DNA of 64,000 nucleotides from Closterium sp. Naga37s-1 (lineage: Eukaryota > Streptophyta > Zygnematophyceae > Desmidiales > Closteriaceae), in NCBI GenBank assembly GCA_947471745.1, contig CANJKZ010000979.1, forward strand, positions 434,001 through 498,000. The letters run 5' to 3'. The position numbers and the translations under genes are program-made. Below are positions 1-10,972 of the stretch, piece by piece (position 1 is the stretch's first letter; the number at the start of each line of letters is the position of its first letter). The notes under the pieces were generated by a model. It searched no databases and was not told where the DNA came from. It worked only from the letters and a program-made list of their open reading frames with translations.

Positions 1-132
1 TTTTATGAAATAAAGTGGAAGAAAGAGGGGGGTAGAGAACTAAGTCTGTGCGTTTTCCAAAGGATCTACCACATGATCATGATTCATGGCCCGCCAAGCG
101 TTGATATTCGAAATCCTCAGAAAAAATCTCAC

Positions 133-489
133 CCGTCAGATTTCCGAAAGCCTTAGCCTTGAACGGCGTGGGCACCGGACATGGCCCCGCATCTGGGGGT
201 CCCCCGTCCTTTTCGCCGTTTCTGTCATTCACAGGGCGCGCCGTCGTGGTCGCTAAATAGAAGATAAACATTAAGCAAACACATCAGATAGAAATTATGA
301 AAGAACATTCCAAGAAGTAAGCAGGTGAGAAATTAACGCATGAAATGAAGCAGTTCCGTAGGATTAATCTGTGGAGGTTTCAGGCTAAAATTGTGTGCAG
401 CACAAGTAGAGGTGTAAATGTCACTCACCAAAGCATGTGGCGACGGCTAAGAGAACAACTGACAAGTTGAGGTACCTGTGGAGCGCCAT
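133..489 (-). CDS. CHRD-1: 5' end of a secreted CHRD-domain gene (exons 1-2, runs off the left edge)
   Basis: Exon 1 (489-429, 61 bp) starts MALHRYLNLSVVLLAVATCF, a classic signal peptide, and ends at a GTGAGT donor. Exon 2 (252-133, 120 bp) follows a TAG acceptor and encodes a Gly/Pro-rich linker (TTARPVNDRNGEKDGGPPDA) ending NLT before GTGAGA. Exon sizes and intron phases (1 and 1) equal those of CHRD-2 and CHRD-4. The CHRD domain itself should lie left of the window. Secretion is inferred from the signal peptide; the domain assignment rests on the paralogues. Confidence in the two exons is high, in the rest nil. Confidence 0.8.
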
Positions 490-1554
490 GGTGGACTCAA
501 TTTCAATCTAGAATTGTTGTTTGGTGGACTGAATGTGTGACTTCACAATAGCTAATCGAGTGGTTTTTATCCTCAGCAAGAGGTGGGCAGGATACGACTA
601 GGTTCCCACCATACCTTCTGGATTTACTTAGAAAACCAGAGGTACAATGCAATTCATTAATGGAGAATGCGCAGCGTCACTCAGATAGACGCATTTGGCG
701 GGGTTGCTACCTGGCTGGAGAGGAGACACAAAGCATGTCACGGAAGCGTGCAACACCATCAATCTTCCGAAGTTTTTTCACAGCCCCGTATGGACGATTC
801 TGACTAAGCTTTCCACAGAGTAGCGGATGCGTCGGCGCAGTACAGGGAAGCCAATCAGAGTCTAAAGTCGAGGAATTCAGGTGGGAGCTCGTAGCCGCGT
901 TTCCTCATTTCCTCACGGAGCAAGGTGGTAATTGACTTGCTTGCCTGGTGCTTTAGCGTAGATGACGCAGCATGAAAAAGATGGTGCATGGTACGTAAAT
1001 AGTTTATACAATAACGCGATACAAGTAAACAACTAGATCGGCAACAATAGATGGCTTAATTCCACATCTGTACACTTCGTAAATATAGGGACAAACCAGT
1101 ATGCTCAAGTCTGGCTGTGCTTGTAGCCATAGTGAATATCCAAAGCTGCTACAATTGGCTGACAGTTTACGAAAGGGCAACGAATCAACATACTCTACGT
1201 GGAGACGATTGACAGCTTCGACCAGTCTCGGAAAGTCTTGCGCACTGAGTCGAAAGCCCGCATACCAAACCTGGCTGCGTTAATCTCAAATCTTAGTGAC
1301 GAATTTAATGTCATGTGTATTTCTAGGAGGTGTCATCGTTGAAGCTTGATCACATTGTTCTGGGTCAGCAAGCTTGGCACCTTTCAGCTTCTTGCTGCCG
1401 AATTTCATGTAAGACTCGTGCACGCTTTATGCTGAACGTGCGTGCCATTGCTACTTTCCTGCGCTTCTCGCTTCTCCGCTTTCGTGCCGCCTCTCCGTTG
1501 GTTGCTCGCCTAGCTCACGCCTATTCCCTCGAGCCCAAGCCGCGCAGCTCGACT
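490..1554. other. Shared upstream region between CHRD-1 (minus) and the RCC1-like gene (plus)
   Basis: There is no convincing coding exon here. Long stretches match the region upstream of CHRD-4 (51668-52350) in the same order, for example around 697-800 and 860-1000, with small indels. About 460 bp present near 1160-1620 have no visible counterpart in the second copy. It probably holds the divergent promoters and 5' UTRs of both genes. Confidence 0.5.
556..580 (-). promoter_or_regulatory. Conserved TATA-like core promoter of CHRD-1
   Basis: On the minus strand this reads CTTGCTGAGGATAAAAACCA, about 70 bp upstream of the CHRD-1 ATG. The same block precedes CHRD-2 (46155-46178) and, with changes, CHRD-4 (51721-51746). 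Conservation of GGATAAA at a similar distance from three start codons supports a TATA element. Promoter activity is inferred. Confidence 0.55.
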
Positions 1555-2400
1555 TGAGCTACAGGCTACTAGCGAGACTCCATTCGAAGCACAAACGGAC
1601 GAGCTTGTTCGCGACAACGCCGTCCTTACCGCTTCCTCCGCCGCGATCGCCGGTCTGACCCCGCTCGTGGAAGCCGCGCTCTACCTGTGGGGATTCAATC
1701 ACCGCGGGCAGACCAGCCACCGCGCGGGGCTGTGGGGGGATCCGCGCACGTGGCGCTGCCAGCGCGCGCTGCTGCCTTAAACTTGTTGCCGGCCATCGTA
1801 GTAGTATCAACGGACAGTCCAAGGGAACCCCACTTGGGAGGCATGACTGCACGTGGTGCTGCCAGCGCGCGCTGTTGCGGATCGCGCGGGAAAAGTTGTG
1901 TGCGAGGGATGGGCAGCCCATCGCGCTTGTTAGCGTGGCGTGCGGGCTGGAACACAACGCGGCGGTGGGGATAGATGGGAGCCTGTTCATGTGGGGGTCG
2001 AAAGAGTACGCGCAGTTGGGCGATGGTACTGAGAAGAGCAGCAGGTGCGTTGACTCCGTTGACTTTTCATGCTCCCTGAGGATCGATGGAAGCCTGTTCA
2101 CGTTGACTCCGCTGACATTCAAACCGTTGGATTTTTTTTAGAAGATTTTAGCTGACTCCCTCTTCCCTTCTCCCTACAGGGAGCCCATAAGGGTAGCAGC
2201 TTTGGAGGAGGCAGGGGAGGAGGTGACTGCTGTACGTGGCATGTGGCGTGCAGTGTACTGCTGCCATCACCAGGCGGAGAGGGGTTGGGTGGAGGGGGCG
2301 GAGGGAGGGGGGCAGCACGGAGCATGGGTGTGGTGGGGAAGAGGACCGGGAGGAGAAGCGCCTGTGGTTATGGGGCCAGAACAAGGTGGGTGCAAATCGG
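1555..2400 (+). pseudogene. RCC1-like gene, copy 1, first exons
   Basis: RCC1 repeats form seven-bladed propellers used as scaffolds or exchange factors. Blade pieces visible in order are ALYLWGFNHRGQT (about 1678-1716), then VSVACGLEHNAAVGIDGSLF plus MWGSKEYAQLGDGTE (about 1930-2034) ending at a GTGCGT donor near 2045, then EPIRVAALEEAGEE after a CTCCCTACAG acceptor at 2180, then VACGVQCTAAIT (2238-2273) and RLWLWGQNK before a GTGGGT donor near 2383. The signature vaCG..H.aav..dG.lf.WG is clear. A 30-bp direct duplication (about 1747 and 1851) brings in a stop, and one piece is out of frame, so this copy may be decayed or need extra introns. E1 interrupts it 80 bp after the last donor, that is, within an intron. 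Confidence 0.6.
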
Positions 2401-2480
2401 TTGCTAGTAGATAGAAGGTTGTGCTGGCTGGTTCACAGCGGTACTATCAGGTGGGAGCAGAGGCAGATGTCCCTCCATTG

Positions 2481-2766
2481 TGATAGAACTGGATCTTGAA
2501 TTGATGCATTTGTAATGAGCCTGAAGCTCCTTAAGTACATCCGAAATAAGCAAGGTAGATGGGGAGGGAATCGAGGCAAATCCCTAGGAATTGGGGGTAA
2601 TCCCAAGGCAAATTCCAATTGGTGGGTTGGAGATTGGTTGGTGATCACAACATTGAGTTTGGTTGGGATATGGGTGTACATCCAACCAAACACAAAGTGC
2701 AAACCACACAAAGCTAGGATATAAAAAGTACAAGTACAGAAGTTGAGATTGAGGCTAGCACTAACA
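2481..2766 (-). repeat. E1 3' LTR
   Basis: A 286-bp copy of the E1 LTR, bounded by TGATAG and CTAACA. It carries a GGATATAAAAAG-like box on the plus strand. Several substitutions separate it from the 5' copy, so the insertion is not recent. Confidence 0.93.
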
Positions 2767-4375
2767 CCCCCCCATAGACGTCAATCAATCTCAAGGCAGA
2801 GAAGGTGGGGCACACAATCCCATGGCGCCAAGAAGGCGATTGTGAGGAACTTTCCTAAGAGGCTTGGTGAACAGATCAGCCAAGTTGCAGTCAGAAGCGA
2901 CGTACTCCACCTTCAGCTGACCACGCTGAACAAGGTCGCGAATGAAGAAGTGACGAAGCTCAACGTGCTTGGATCCTGGGAGAGGTGGATGGTACTCTTA
3001 TCACACCAGAGGGTGGGGATGGACTGAGGGAAGCCAACCTCCTGGAGGAGGAAGATAAGCCAACGAGCCTCCTGGGCTGCCATAGTGCTAGCGTACAGCT
3101 CAGCCTCACAGGATGAGATGGAGACTGTAGAGGACCTCGTAGAGCGCCAACTAACAACTCCACTACCAAGGGTGAAGTAGTAGCCGTGAGAGGAGCATCG
3201 GTCGGTCTGGTCGTCAGCCCAACAGGAGTCACTGTAGCCCTCTAGGTGTGGAGGAGAAAGGCCACCAAGTGTGCGGACATGAGACTTGGTGCCCTGCAGA
3301 TAGCGCAAAACCCACTTTGCTGCTGTCTAGTGGAGATCGGTAAAGCGTCCAGGAGCCACATAGCGAGATAGGACACTGACAGGGTGTGCCAGGTCAGGCC
3401 GGGTACACATCATAGCGTACATGAGGGACCAAACAAGCTCTCACATCATAACGTACATGAGGGACCCAACAAGCTCTCACATCATGGTATACATGAGGGA
3501 CCCAACAAGCTATGGGTATGGATCGGAGCAGGCCTCTGGTGTGGGAGTAGCTGGAAATGTGAGAAGGTGCTGCAGCGCCAGTGGGGTGGCAATGGGCATG
3601 CAGGAACCCATGTCATTGCTTGAGGACATAGTCAATGTAGAACTCCTGGGAGAGCGTGATGGTACAAGCCTGAAGATCACAAATGATCTCCATCCCCAAG
3701 TAGTGCTTGAGGTCACCAAGGTCCTTCATCAAGAGGGCCTTGCTCAGGGCTATCTTAACCGAATTCATCTGGGCCGAATCCTTGGAGACGAGGATGGAGT
3801 TGTCAACGTAGACAAGGATGTAGAATGGCACAGAGTGGCGGCGAATGAAAAGTGTCGGGCCAGCAGATGACGGGTGAAAGTCCAATTAGAGGAGGACCTC
3901 CTTCACCTTGTTGTGCCACTCACGTGGAGCTTGCTTGAGATCGTAAACAGGGCGGTTCTGCTTCCAGACAGTGTTGGGAGGAAAATCTCTTGGAACGTCT
4001 TCGAGTCAATCCATGAACACAATCTCTTTGAGGTGTCCTTCCAAGAATGACGAAGTGGCATCCATGGATTTGATCTCCATGTTTTCTCTTGCGGCCACAT
4101 CCAAGAGCGTGCGAATGGTTGGTGGTTTGGCCGTGGAGAGAAGGTCTTGTAGAAGTCCAACAACTGCTTCAGAGTGAATCCCTTGGCCACATAGCGCGCT
4201 TTGAATACTAGGGCCTTGTCGGGAAGTTGTTTCACTCGGAACAACCACTTGCCTCAAGCGATGTTGACTCCTGGAGGTAGAGTCTCGTCGTAGTGGAGTA
4301 TGTCGAAGGGGCCTGTTCACGAGGCGGGGCAGGAGGGAGATGTCTCCGCTGGTACGTAATCATGGTATCTGGCGG
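2767..4375 (-). pseudogene. E1 pol: reverse transcriptase and RNase H remnant
   Basis: Read right to left: the linker after integrase (4375-4320), RT start (FKARYVAKGF, AKPPTIRTLLDVAARENMEI, about 4300-4010), RT catalytic box YVDNSILV (3797-3808) in which the second Asp of YVDD is Asn, then LMYAMMCTRPDL and RNase H with SDSCWADDQTD and SCEAELYASTMAAQEARWL (about 3230-3040). Frames shift several times. A TAG at 3327-3329 replaces the usual Gln in H-Q-x-AAKWVLRYLQG. A 36-bp in-frame segment is triplicated at 3408-3512. E2 separates this part from integrase and gag. Confidence 0.85.
3408..3512. repeat. Three tandem copies of a 36-bp unit inside E1 pol
   Basis: The unit contains TACATGAGGGACC and recurs at about 3418, 3454 and 3490. 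It equals 12 codons on the minus strand and repeats the ELVGSLMY motif that precedes the TRPDL block of copia RNase H. Confidence 0.8.
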
Positions 4376-5173
4376 TGTTATAGTCACAGTAGGCTTGAAT
4401 GTGCCTAAAACGAAAGATAGAGTGCACAGTCGGATTTCTGCACAGCAGCTTTAAACGTTCATAGCGTTCTGGTCACACCTGCAAATGACCTGATTCAACT
4501 TGGATCTAGAGCTTCTTAACGTCGCCTACAAAAGGCAATTTAGATGGCACGATTTCATTCAGAATGGACGACACAACGTCGGTTTGAACGAACGGCACTA
4601 TGGCAGCCACTATAGTCTTAGAACACAAATTAGGAAGAGTTACGAGTTGGGAATGACTCCTAGCCTCTACAAACCCCAAGAGCCGAGGTACAGTGATGTG
4701 GAACAGTGTCACACTGTCCCCAACCATGAAGGGTCTCGAAACTACCCTCCACAAGGGCCTACACCAAGAGAAATGTTACACTACACATTGTAATGTAACT
4801 ATTCTCACTATCTTTAAGTTTACCCTTATGAAGATTTTCAAAATCACTTGAATCTTGAAACCAAGGCTCTGGTTCTTCAAGATAAATTCTTCCTTGAGTT
4901 CTTGGAAGTCTGCTGCGCACACCTACGACATGCCGAACGTTCCACACACGACAAAATAGAAAACCGCACACGACACGCAAACGACGACGTGAGACGTGAC
5001 TAGCGATAACTCGCTATTGACTCGACACACACATTCAAAATCATGCCTCATCATTCACACACTATTTTAAGCATGAAATATATATTATCTCATGCCCTCA
5101 TATCATTCCATGCACACACGCATGCACGCACACGGACAACAAGCCGAATGCAAACCGTAGGGTTGCACCAACA
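4376..5173 (-). repeat. E2 3' LTR
   Basis: 798 bp. The polypurine tract (GAGGGGGAGTT on the minus strand) lies just outside at 5174-5185. It is the same family as the 819-bp LTRs of E5. Confidence 0.92.
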
Positions 5174-5212
5174 AACTCCCCCTCGGATTGTTGGCCTTAG
5201 GATCTGGTTCTC

Positions 5213-6069
5213 TCAGTTCAGAGCCATCCCAGCCAGCTTGCAACACTTCCAATGCTGCTGCTCCACCAGCCTCTTGGTCATCATGTCAGCTGGCTGCCCC
5301 ATCGTCTTCACGTAGTGCAACTCAATTTCACCTGCGGCCACCATGCTTCTCGTCCAATGCCATTTCACCCTCATGTGCTTCGTGAGGCCATGCAACACAT
5401 GGTTCTTAGCAAGAGCAATGGTACCTTGGATGTCACAGTAGAGTGGGGTAGGTTCTTGCTGCTCCTCTCCCAATTCAGCCAACAAACGCCGCTGCCACAC
5501 AATCTCCCGTACGGCACGGAAGAGTGCCATGTACTCGGACTCCACCGTGCTCAATGCTTGGTCCACCTGCTTCTTGCTCTCCCAAGCAGTTGGGCCTCCA
5601 CCAAGACAGCAAATGAAGCCTCCCACACTTGTCATGTCCTCTGGTTCTGATGCATAAGAGGCATCGGAGAAGGCTGTGAGGAACAAACGCCCGGGTTCAA
5701 CACCATCCACGCCCTTTTGGCGCCTTTGTGCCGCCGTCGAGTACAGCCCAACCGTCGCTGTTTGGCCAAGATACTTGGCCACCCTCATTCCAACTTCTAC
5801 GTGCTCCTCATTAGGGCATTGAACAACCCTAGCCAGCTGCCCGGTAGCAAAGGCGACGTCTGATCGGGTGTTTACCGCCGCGTACATAAAACTGTGAAAA
5901 CGGCGCTCTCCTCTTCGCCAACACTCTCCTCCTCTGGTCCCTTCACACACTTAAACCCAGAAGAGAATGGAGTCGCCACATGGCCTTCAATCTGCCCAAA
6001 GTTGGGAGCCAAAGCCTCCAGGTACTTCCGTTGGTGCACTCGATATACCGTTTCTCCACATCTCGTTCG
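5213..6069 (-). pseudogene. E2 RNase H and the end of RT
   Basis: Family A C-terminus: VHQRKYLEALAPNFGQ, then VNTRSDVAFATGQLARVVQC, RNase H with TAFSDASYASEPEDM (first Asp), STVESEYMALFRAVREIVWQ (Glu), LYCDIQGTIALAK (Asp) and KHMRVKWHW, ending KLAGMALN and a stop at 5213. A frameshift lies near 5900-5950. The coding frame ends abruptly at 6069, where E3 has inserted; the other half resumes at 13159. Confidence 0.85.
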
Positions 6070-6200
6070 TGTCAAAATGTTTTAGTACTTACTTTGTGTA
6101 GGCTATAGTGGGGTAGCCAATAAAGGGTACAACCCAATTAGGGTTAGTACTTGTACCCAACTCTTTCATAGTTCATTCATTCTCGTTCTGTATTCTGACA
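6070..6200 (+). repeat. E3 5' LTR with primer-binding site
   Basis: 131 bp, followed at once by TGGTATCAGAGC (initiator-Met tRNA primer site). It contains the family B hairpin: GGGTACAA at 6125-6132 pairs with TTGTACCC at 6151-6158. Confidence 0.94.
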
Positions 6201-6283
6201 TGGTATCAGAGCAGGTCCTTCCCTAGGACCATTTTTTTAGGGCCCACCACAGAGCTGCCCCACTCACTGCCCTGTTGCCCTGC

Positions 6284-6770
6284 TGACCCTCGTGCCGCCC
6301 TTTGCAGCTCGTCGCGCCGCCCTCAGCAGCTTGCGAGCCGCCCCTGCAGTCCGCGCGCCGCCCCTGCAGCCCGCGCGCCGCCCTTGCAGCCCCGCGCGCC
6401 GCCTCTGCAGCCCTGCGCGCTGCCCCTACAGCCCCCCGCGCCGCCCCTGCAGCCCGCGCGCCGCCCCTGCAGCCCCGTGCGCTGCCCCTGCAGCCCCGTG
6501 CGCTGCCCCTGCAGCCCCGCGCCGCCCCTTGCGGCCCGCTCGCCGCCCCTTGTGGCCTGCGCGCCGCCTCTGCAGCCCCGCGCGCCGCCCCTTGCGGCCC
6601 GCCCGCCGCCCCTACGGCCCGCTCGCCGCCCCTTGAGGCCCGCGCGCCGCCCCTTGCAGCCCGTGCGCCACCCCTTGCAGCCTGCTTGCAGCCCCTTGCG
6701 GCCCGCTCGCCGCCCCTTGCAGCCTGCGCACCGCCCTCTAGCAGCCCGCTCGTCGCCCCTTTGCATGCCC
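6284..6770. repeat. GC-rich tandem repeats in the E3 leader
   Basis: Degenerate units of about 18-19 bp around CGCGCCGCCCCTGCAGCC fill the untranslated leader between the primer site and gag. The long open frames here on both strands are composition artefacts. Confidence 0.8.
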
Positions 6771-6890
6771 GCCCTGCTGCTTGCACTGCCCAGCTCATGC
6801 CCGCCCTGCTGCTAGCCACCCTAGCTATGCACTGCCCTGCCCTGCCTGCGTGCTGCTCTGCTAGTAGCGCGCCACCCTGCTCTGCCCGCT

Positions 6891-7900
6891 ATGGCTTCTC
6901 TCCGTGTCCTCCCGTTCAATCATGAGGGCCGTCCGATCCAGTTCGACACGTGGCTCGACGACTTACAGCTGTACCTACTGAGCGACTCTAGAGACAGCGT
7001 TTCCTTGTTTGACCACACGTTTGGAGCCTCTCTTGCCCCTCCTGCCACAGCTGACAGTGCGACTCGCTCACAATGGCTTACCCGTGACGCTGCTGCTCGC
7101 TTAGCCATTCGCAACCACCTGCCACTAGCCGAATGCGCTCACTTCAGACATCACAAAACTGCTAAAGCACTGTACGACACTGTAGTCGCCCATTACTCCT
7201 CCCCTGCCACTGCTGCTCTAGGCCGTCTTCTACTTCCCTACCTGTTTCCCGAGCTATCCGCCTTTGCCACGGTAGAGGACCTCGTTACCAACCTTTGCAC
7301 TAGCGACGCTCGCTAGTGCACTGCTCTCCCAGCAGAGTTCCTTGCCAGGAACCCGCCCACGATGTGCGTCACTCTCTACTTCATAGTCACCCGCCTCCCT
7401 GACCCTCTTCACGCAGTCAGGGACCACTTTCTCGCACTTGACCCCACAGACCTCACTGTTGACCTGCTCGAGCAACACCTCCTTGGAGCTGAGACTAGTG
7501 TAGTCGCTGTAGGTGCCGCTCGTGGCACTCCTCGCACGCCCTTCTTTGAGGGGTGTTCCCCTCCCCCCTTGCCCCCTCCTACGCCTTTGCTGCTGCTGTT
7601 GACATCCTTGGTGCTGAGGATGTTGGGGCTGCTTCTGCTAGTGGGAAGCAACGCAGCAGTAAGGGCAAGGGTGGCAGGGGTAGTGGAGGTCGCAGCGGGG
7701 GTGGTAGTGGGGGCGGCAGTGGAGGTGGTGGAGGTAGTGGAGGTGGTGGCAGTGGTGGGAGTGGTGGCGGGAGTAGGGGCTTTGGTGGCGGCGGTGGTGG
7801 CAACGGTGGGAGTGGCGATAGTGGCGGCAAAGGGAGTGGTGGCAGTCAGGGTGGAGCTGTTGGTGGCGGTGGCCAGCGGCAGCAGCAGTAGCGTTGGAGC
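6891..7900 (+). pseudogene. E3 gag
   Basis: Starts MASLRVLPFNHEGRPIQFD and runs open to a stop at 7314 (a Tyr codon in the E7 homologue). It continues in another frame (MCVTLYFIVTRLPDPLHAVR, 7362) into a Gly/Ser-rich region (about 7660-7880) that precedes a TAG at 7889 in a glutamine run. Compared with intact E7 gag it has the same order: UBN2-like capsid region, glycine-rich segment, zinc-binding region. The frame switches at least once. Confidence 0.8.
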
Positions 7901-8004
7901 GAGACCCCTTCGCCCCAGCAGCTTCGTGAGTGGTTTTCTCAGCATGGGGCGTCTGGGGGTAGTGCTAGCTCCCCGTATGTCATTCGCACGGGTGACCACA
8001 CGGT

Positions 8005-8991
8005 TTGACATGCGGGAAGCCTCACACTCAACATCGCTGCTTCTCCTGCCTAGACGAAGCTTGGCGCGCAGAGTTTGGTGACGAGGCCGAGCGCCCCCGT
8101 TGGGCAGAGTTGCTTACGTCTGGAGTTGCTATTTTTGATCTTGACTATGATGCTATCCTAACTCCTATGCATACCTTGTCTGTTAGTGCTGAGGGTGAAT
8201 GTTACCTGTGTGTGCCGCCTGACCCAGGTATAGAGGCTGCTGCTCTAGGTGCTAGTGAGTGTGCTCTTCTTGGTACTACGCGTGCTGAGGCCTTGCACAC
8301 CTTTACGCTTGACTCATGTGCTTCCCGCTGTTTCTTTCGCGACAGCACCACACTCACTCCTCTCTCTACACCTGTACCGGTCATACTGGCTGACCCCTCA
8401 GGAGGCCCAGTTCTTGCCTGTTCCTCCACTGTTCTCCTTTGTTCGGCAGTTCCGTCCGGCTCACTGTCAGGTCTTCACCTCCCCTCGTTCTCTACGAACT
8501 TGGTGAGTACCGCTGCCCTCCAGGATGCGATGGTCACTACCACCACTCCTGGGGGTCAGCGTGTGTCGATCTGCACGTGTACACGCACGGGCCGTCACCT
8601 GGCCACGTTCACCCGTCGGCCAGGGTCGAGTCTCTACACACTCGCTACCGAGCCTCCTCAGGTAGCTGCGTCTGCCCAGGTGTCCGGGTCAGGTCCGGTA
8701 GCACCCCCCTACTCGTGTCGCCTCCTATCGCACCAGACTCTCCTGTGGCACCACCAGCTTGGTCACCCCTCCCTGCCACGCCTTCGTGGCATGCACTCCT
8801 GCCTCCTTGTCTCTGGTCTTCCCAGGTCTTTGCCTCCCCTCCCGCCCTTGCCTGCCCCGCCCTACCTTCCTCCTCACTCCTCCTTGTTTCCCGCGACAAC
8901 TGCTCCCCTGCAGACTCTCCATATGGACGTGTGGGGCCCAGTTCGCGTCAGTGGACAGGGCCGCGAGCGATACTTTTTGCTAGATTGTTGA
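8005..8991 (+). pseudogene. E3 protease and pre-integrase region
   Basis: Open frame of 328 codons. CGKPHTQHRC near its start is the second half of the zinc-binding motif. The protease site reads TLDSCASRCFF, with Cys where D-S-G has Gly, probably inactivating. The pre-integrase motif LLWHHQLGHPSLPRLRGM lies near 8740-8795 and the first integrase Asp in LHMDVWGPVRV near 8920. A stop follows at 8989, where family members read VVDDH. Confidence 0.82.
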
Positions 8992-9760
8992 CGACCACAC
9001 GGGTTACACCATAGTCTTTCCCTTGCGCAGCAAGGGTGAGGTCCCTGATGTCTTGATCTCTTGGATCCGCGCAGTCCGTCTCCAGCTCCGCGAGCACTTC
9101 CGCCAGGACCTTCCTGTCCTGCATTTGCATTCTGACAGAGGTGGTGAGTTCTCCTCCGACCTCTTGCGGGACTTTTGTCGTGGGGAGGGCATTCTCTATT
9201 CGTTCATGCTTCCGGCCTCCCTGCAGCAAAATGGGATTGCTGAGCGCCGCATTGGCTTAGTCATGGAGGTCGCTCGTACCTCCATGATCCATGCGGCTGC
9301 CCCCCATTTTCTGTGGCCGTTGGCGGTCCGGTACCCTGTGCATCAGCTCAACTTCTGGCCCCGTGTCTCCTTGCCGGAGACCTCGCCTATATTGTGTTGG
9401 AGGGGGAATGTTGGAGATGCGTCGGTGTTCCGGGTCCGGGGTTCTCGTGCCTTTGTTCATGATACGTCCGCGGACAAGCTCTCCGCCCACGCTATTCCCT
9501 GCATCTTCCTTGGCTTTCCCCTTGACGCACCTGGCTGGCAGTTTTAACACCCCACCTCGCGCCGTGTCCTCCCCTCTCAGGACGTCACGTTTGACAAGTC
9601 GGTTCCCTTTTACCGTCTCTTCCCCTACCGCACTGCCCCTCTCCCACCCCCGCCACTCTTCCTTGCTCCAGGTCTCCCTCCGATAGACCCCCTCCCCCCT
9701 CAGGGTCCTGCTCCCTCGGATGTGTCTCAGGTAGACCCACTCCCTGGTACTGTGCCTGTT
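8992..9760 (+). pseudogene. E3 integrase core
   Basis: Second catalytic Asp in LHSDRGGEFSSDLL (about 9125) and the Glu in QQNGIAERRIG (about 9226), followed by the conserved APHFLWPLAVRYPVHQLNFW region and FRVRGSRAFVHD. The frame breaks at 9547. Together with the first Asp at 8920 this completes the DDE triad, though on a broken frame. Confidence 0.82.
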
Positions 9761-9775
9761 GAGGTCGTTTTAGAC

Positions 9776-10535
9776 TCAGGTGCTGCTAGAGGTGCTGCGT
9801 CTGGGGTTGCTGCGTCTGGGGGTGCTGAGCCTGCGGGTGCGGAGCCTGGGGGTGCTGATTCAGAGGGTGCTGGGTCTGGGGGTGCTGAGCGTGGGGGGGC
9901 GGAGCCTGGGGGTGCTGAGTCTTAGGGTGCGGAGTCTAGGGGTGCTTAGCCTAGGGGTACTGCTTCTTCTGGAGGTCCTGCGGGTGCCTCGCCTCGAGTG
10001 TCTCCCCGGCCGAAGCCTCTCTCCCCGCAGCAAGTGCGCGAGTGGTTTGCTTTGCGCACACGCCTTCGGAGTGGAGCTGCTGGAGCTGGAGACTCTGCTG
10101 CTGGAGGCACTAGAGCTGAAGGTGCTGGAGCTACTAGTCTTGGAGGTGCTGGAGCTGCTAGTCCTAGAGGTGCTCGTACTAGAGGTACTGGAGCTGCCGG
10201 GGCTGCTGGAGCTGGAGCTGGAGACCCTGGTGCTGGTGGCGTTGGAGCTGGAGGCACTGCAGCTTCTGGTCCAGGAGGTATTGGAGCTGCTGGAGCTAGA
10301 GGTGCTACAGGAGTTGGAGCTGGAGGCACTGGAGCTGGAGCCGCTGGTCCCGGAGGTGTTCGTACTGGACGTACTGGAGCTGCTGGAGCTCGTGGTGCTG
10401 CAGGAGTTGGAGCCAGAGGCACTAGCGCTGGAGCTGCTGGAGCTGGTGGTGCTGCAGGCGTTGGAGCTAGTGACACCGGAGCTGGAGGCGTTGGCCCAGG
10501 GGGTGCTGGTGCTGTTGGTGCTGGTTCTTGAGACA
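9776..10535. repeat. Gly-Ala-Glu-Pro linker repeats between E3 integrase and RT
   Basis: Short GC-rich repeats of 15 bp (GGTGCTGAGCCTGGG type) and of 9-12 bp (GGTGCTGGAGCT type) encode GGAEP and GAGGTGA-like peptides on the plus strand. The long frames such as LELLELEVL and the minus-strand PAPAPPAP are shadows. Confidence 0.75.
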
Positions 10536-10972
10536 CTAGACGGCCGCGACCGTACTTTGTTCCCCTGCTTAAGCAGGTTCTTGGTCTCCCGTCTTTTACT
10601 GGCCTTACTCCTCCCTTATTGTGTCCACCGTCTGACCAATCGCAGCCGCCGCTACAACCAGCCTCCCCACTGCCTGCTCTTTCTCCCTACACTGAGCAGT
10701 CTGGAGGTCTTACAGAGCGTCATGAGCCCGTGTCTTGTCCTGCCTCACCTGTTCGCGCTGTTCGCACTGGTCATCGTGTTCCTCATCCGCGTCCGCCTCC
10801 TGTCCCCAGCACGCACCATATGGCACTTCGTCCTTCCTCTGTTCCATAGCGTGTCCCCCTGCCGTCTCCTCCTGCGTCCTCTCTTGGTGACGGTCCGGAC
10901 CCTAAGTCTGACTTAGTTCCTGCTGCCAGTCCTACTGTCCCACGTCTTCTAGCCACTGTTGTCACTGACCCT

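Noticed and set aside
6201..6212. Possible tRNA gene at TGGTATCAGAGC sites
   Set aside because: These 12-bp matches to the initiator-Met tRNA 3' end are primer-binding sites directly after LTRs; no cloverleaf around them.
6223..6819. Ala/Arg/Gly-rich and Pro-rich frames on both strands
   Set aside because: GC-rich leader repeats of E3 keep all frames open; the gag start is at 6891.
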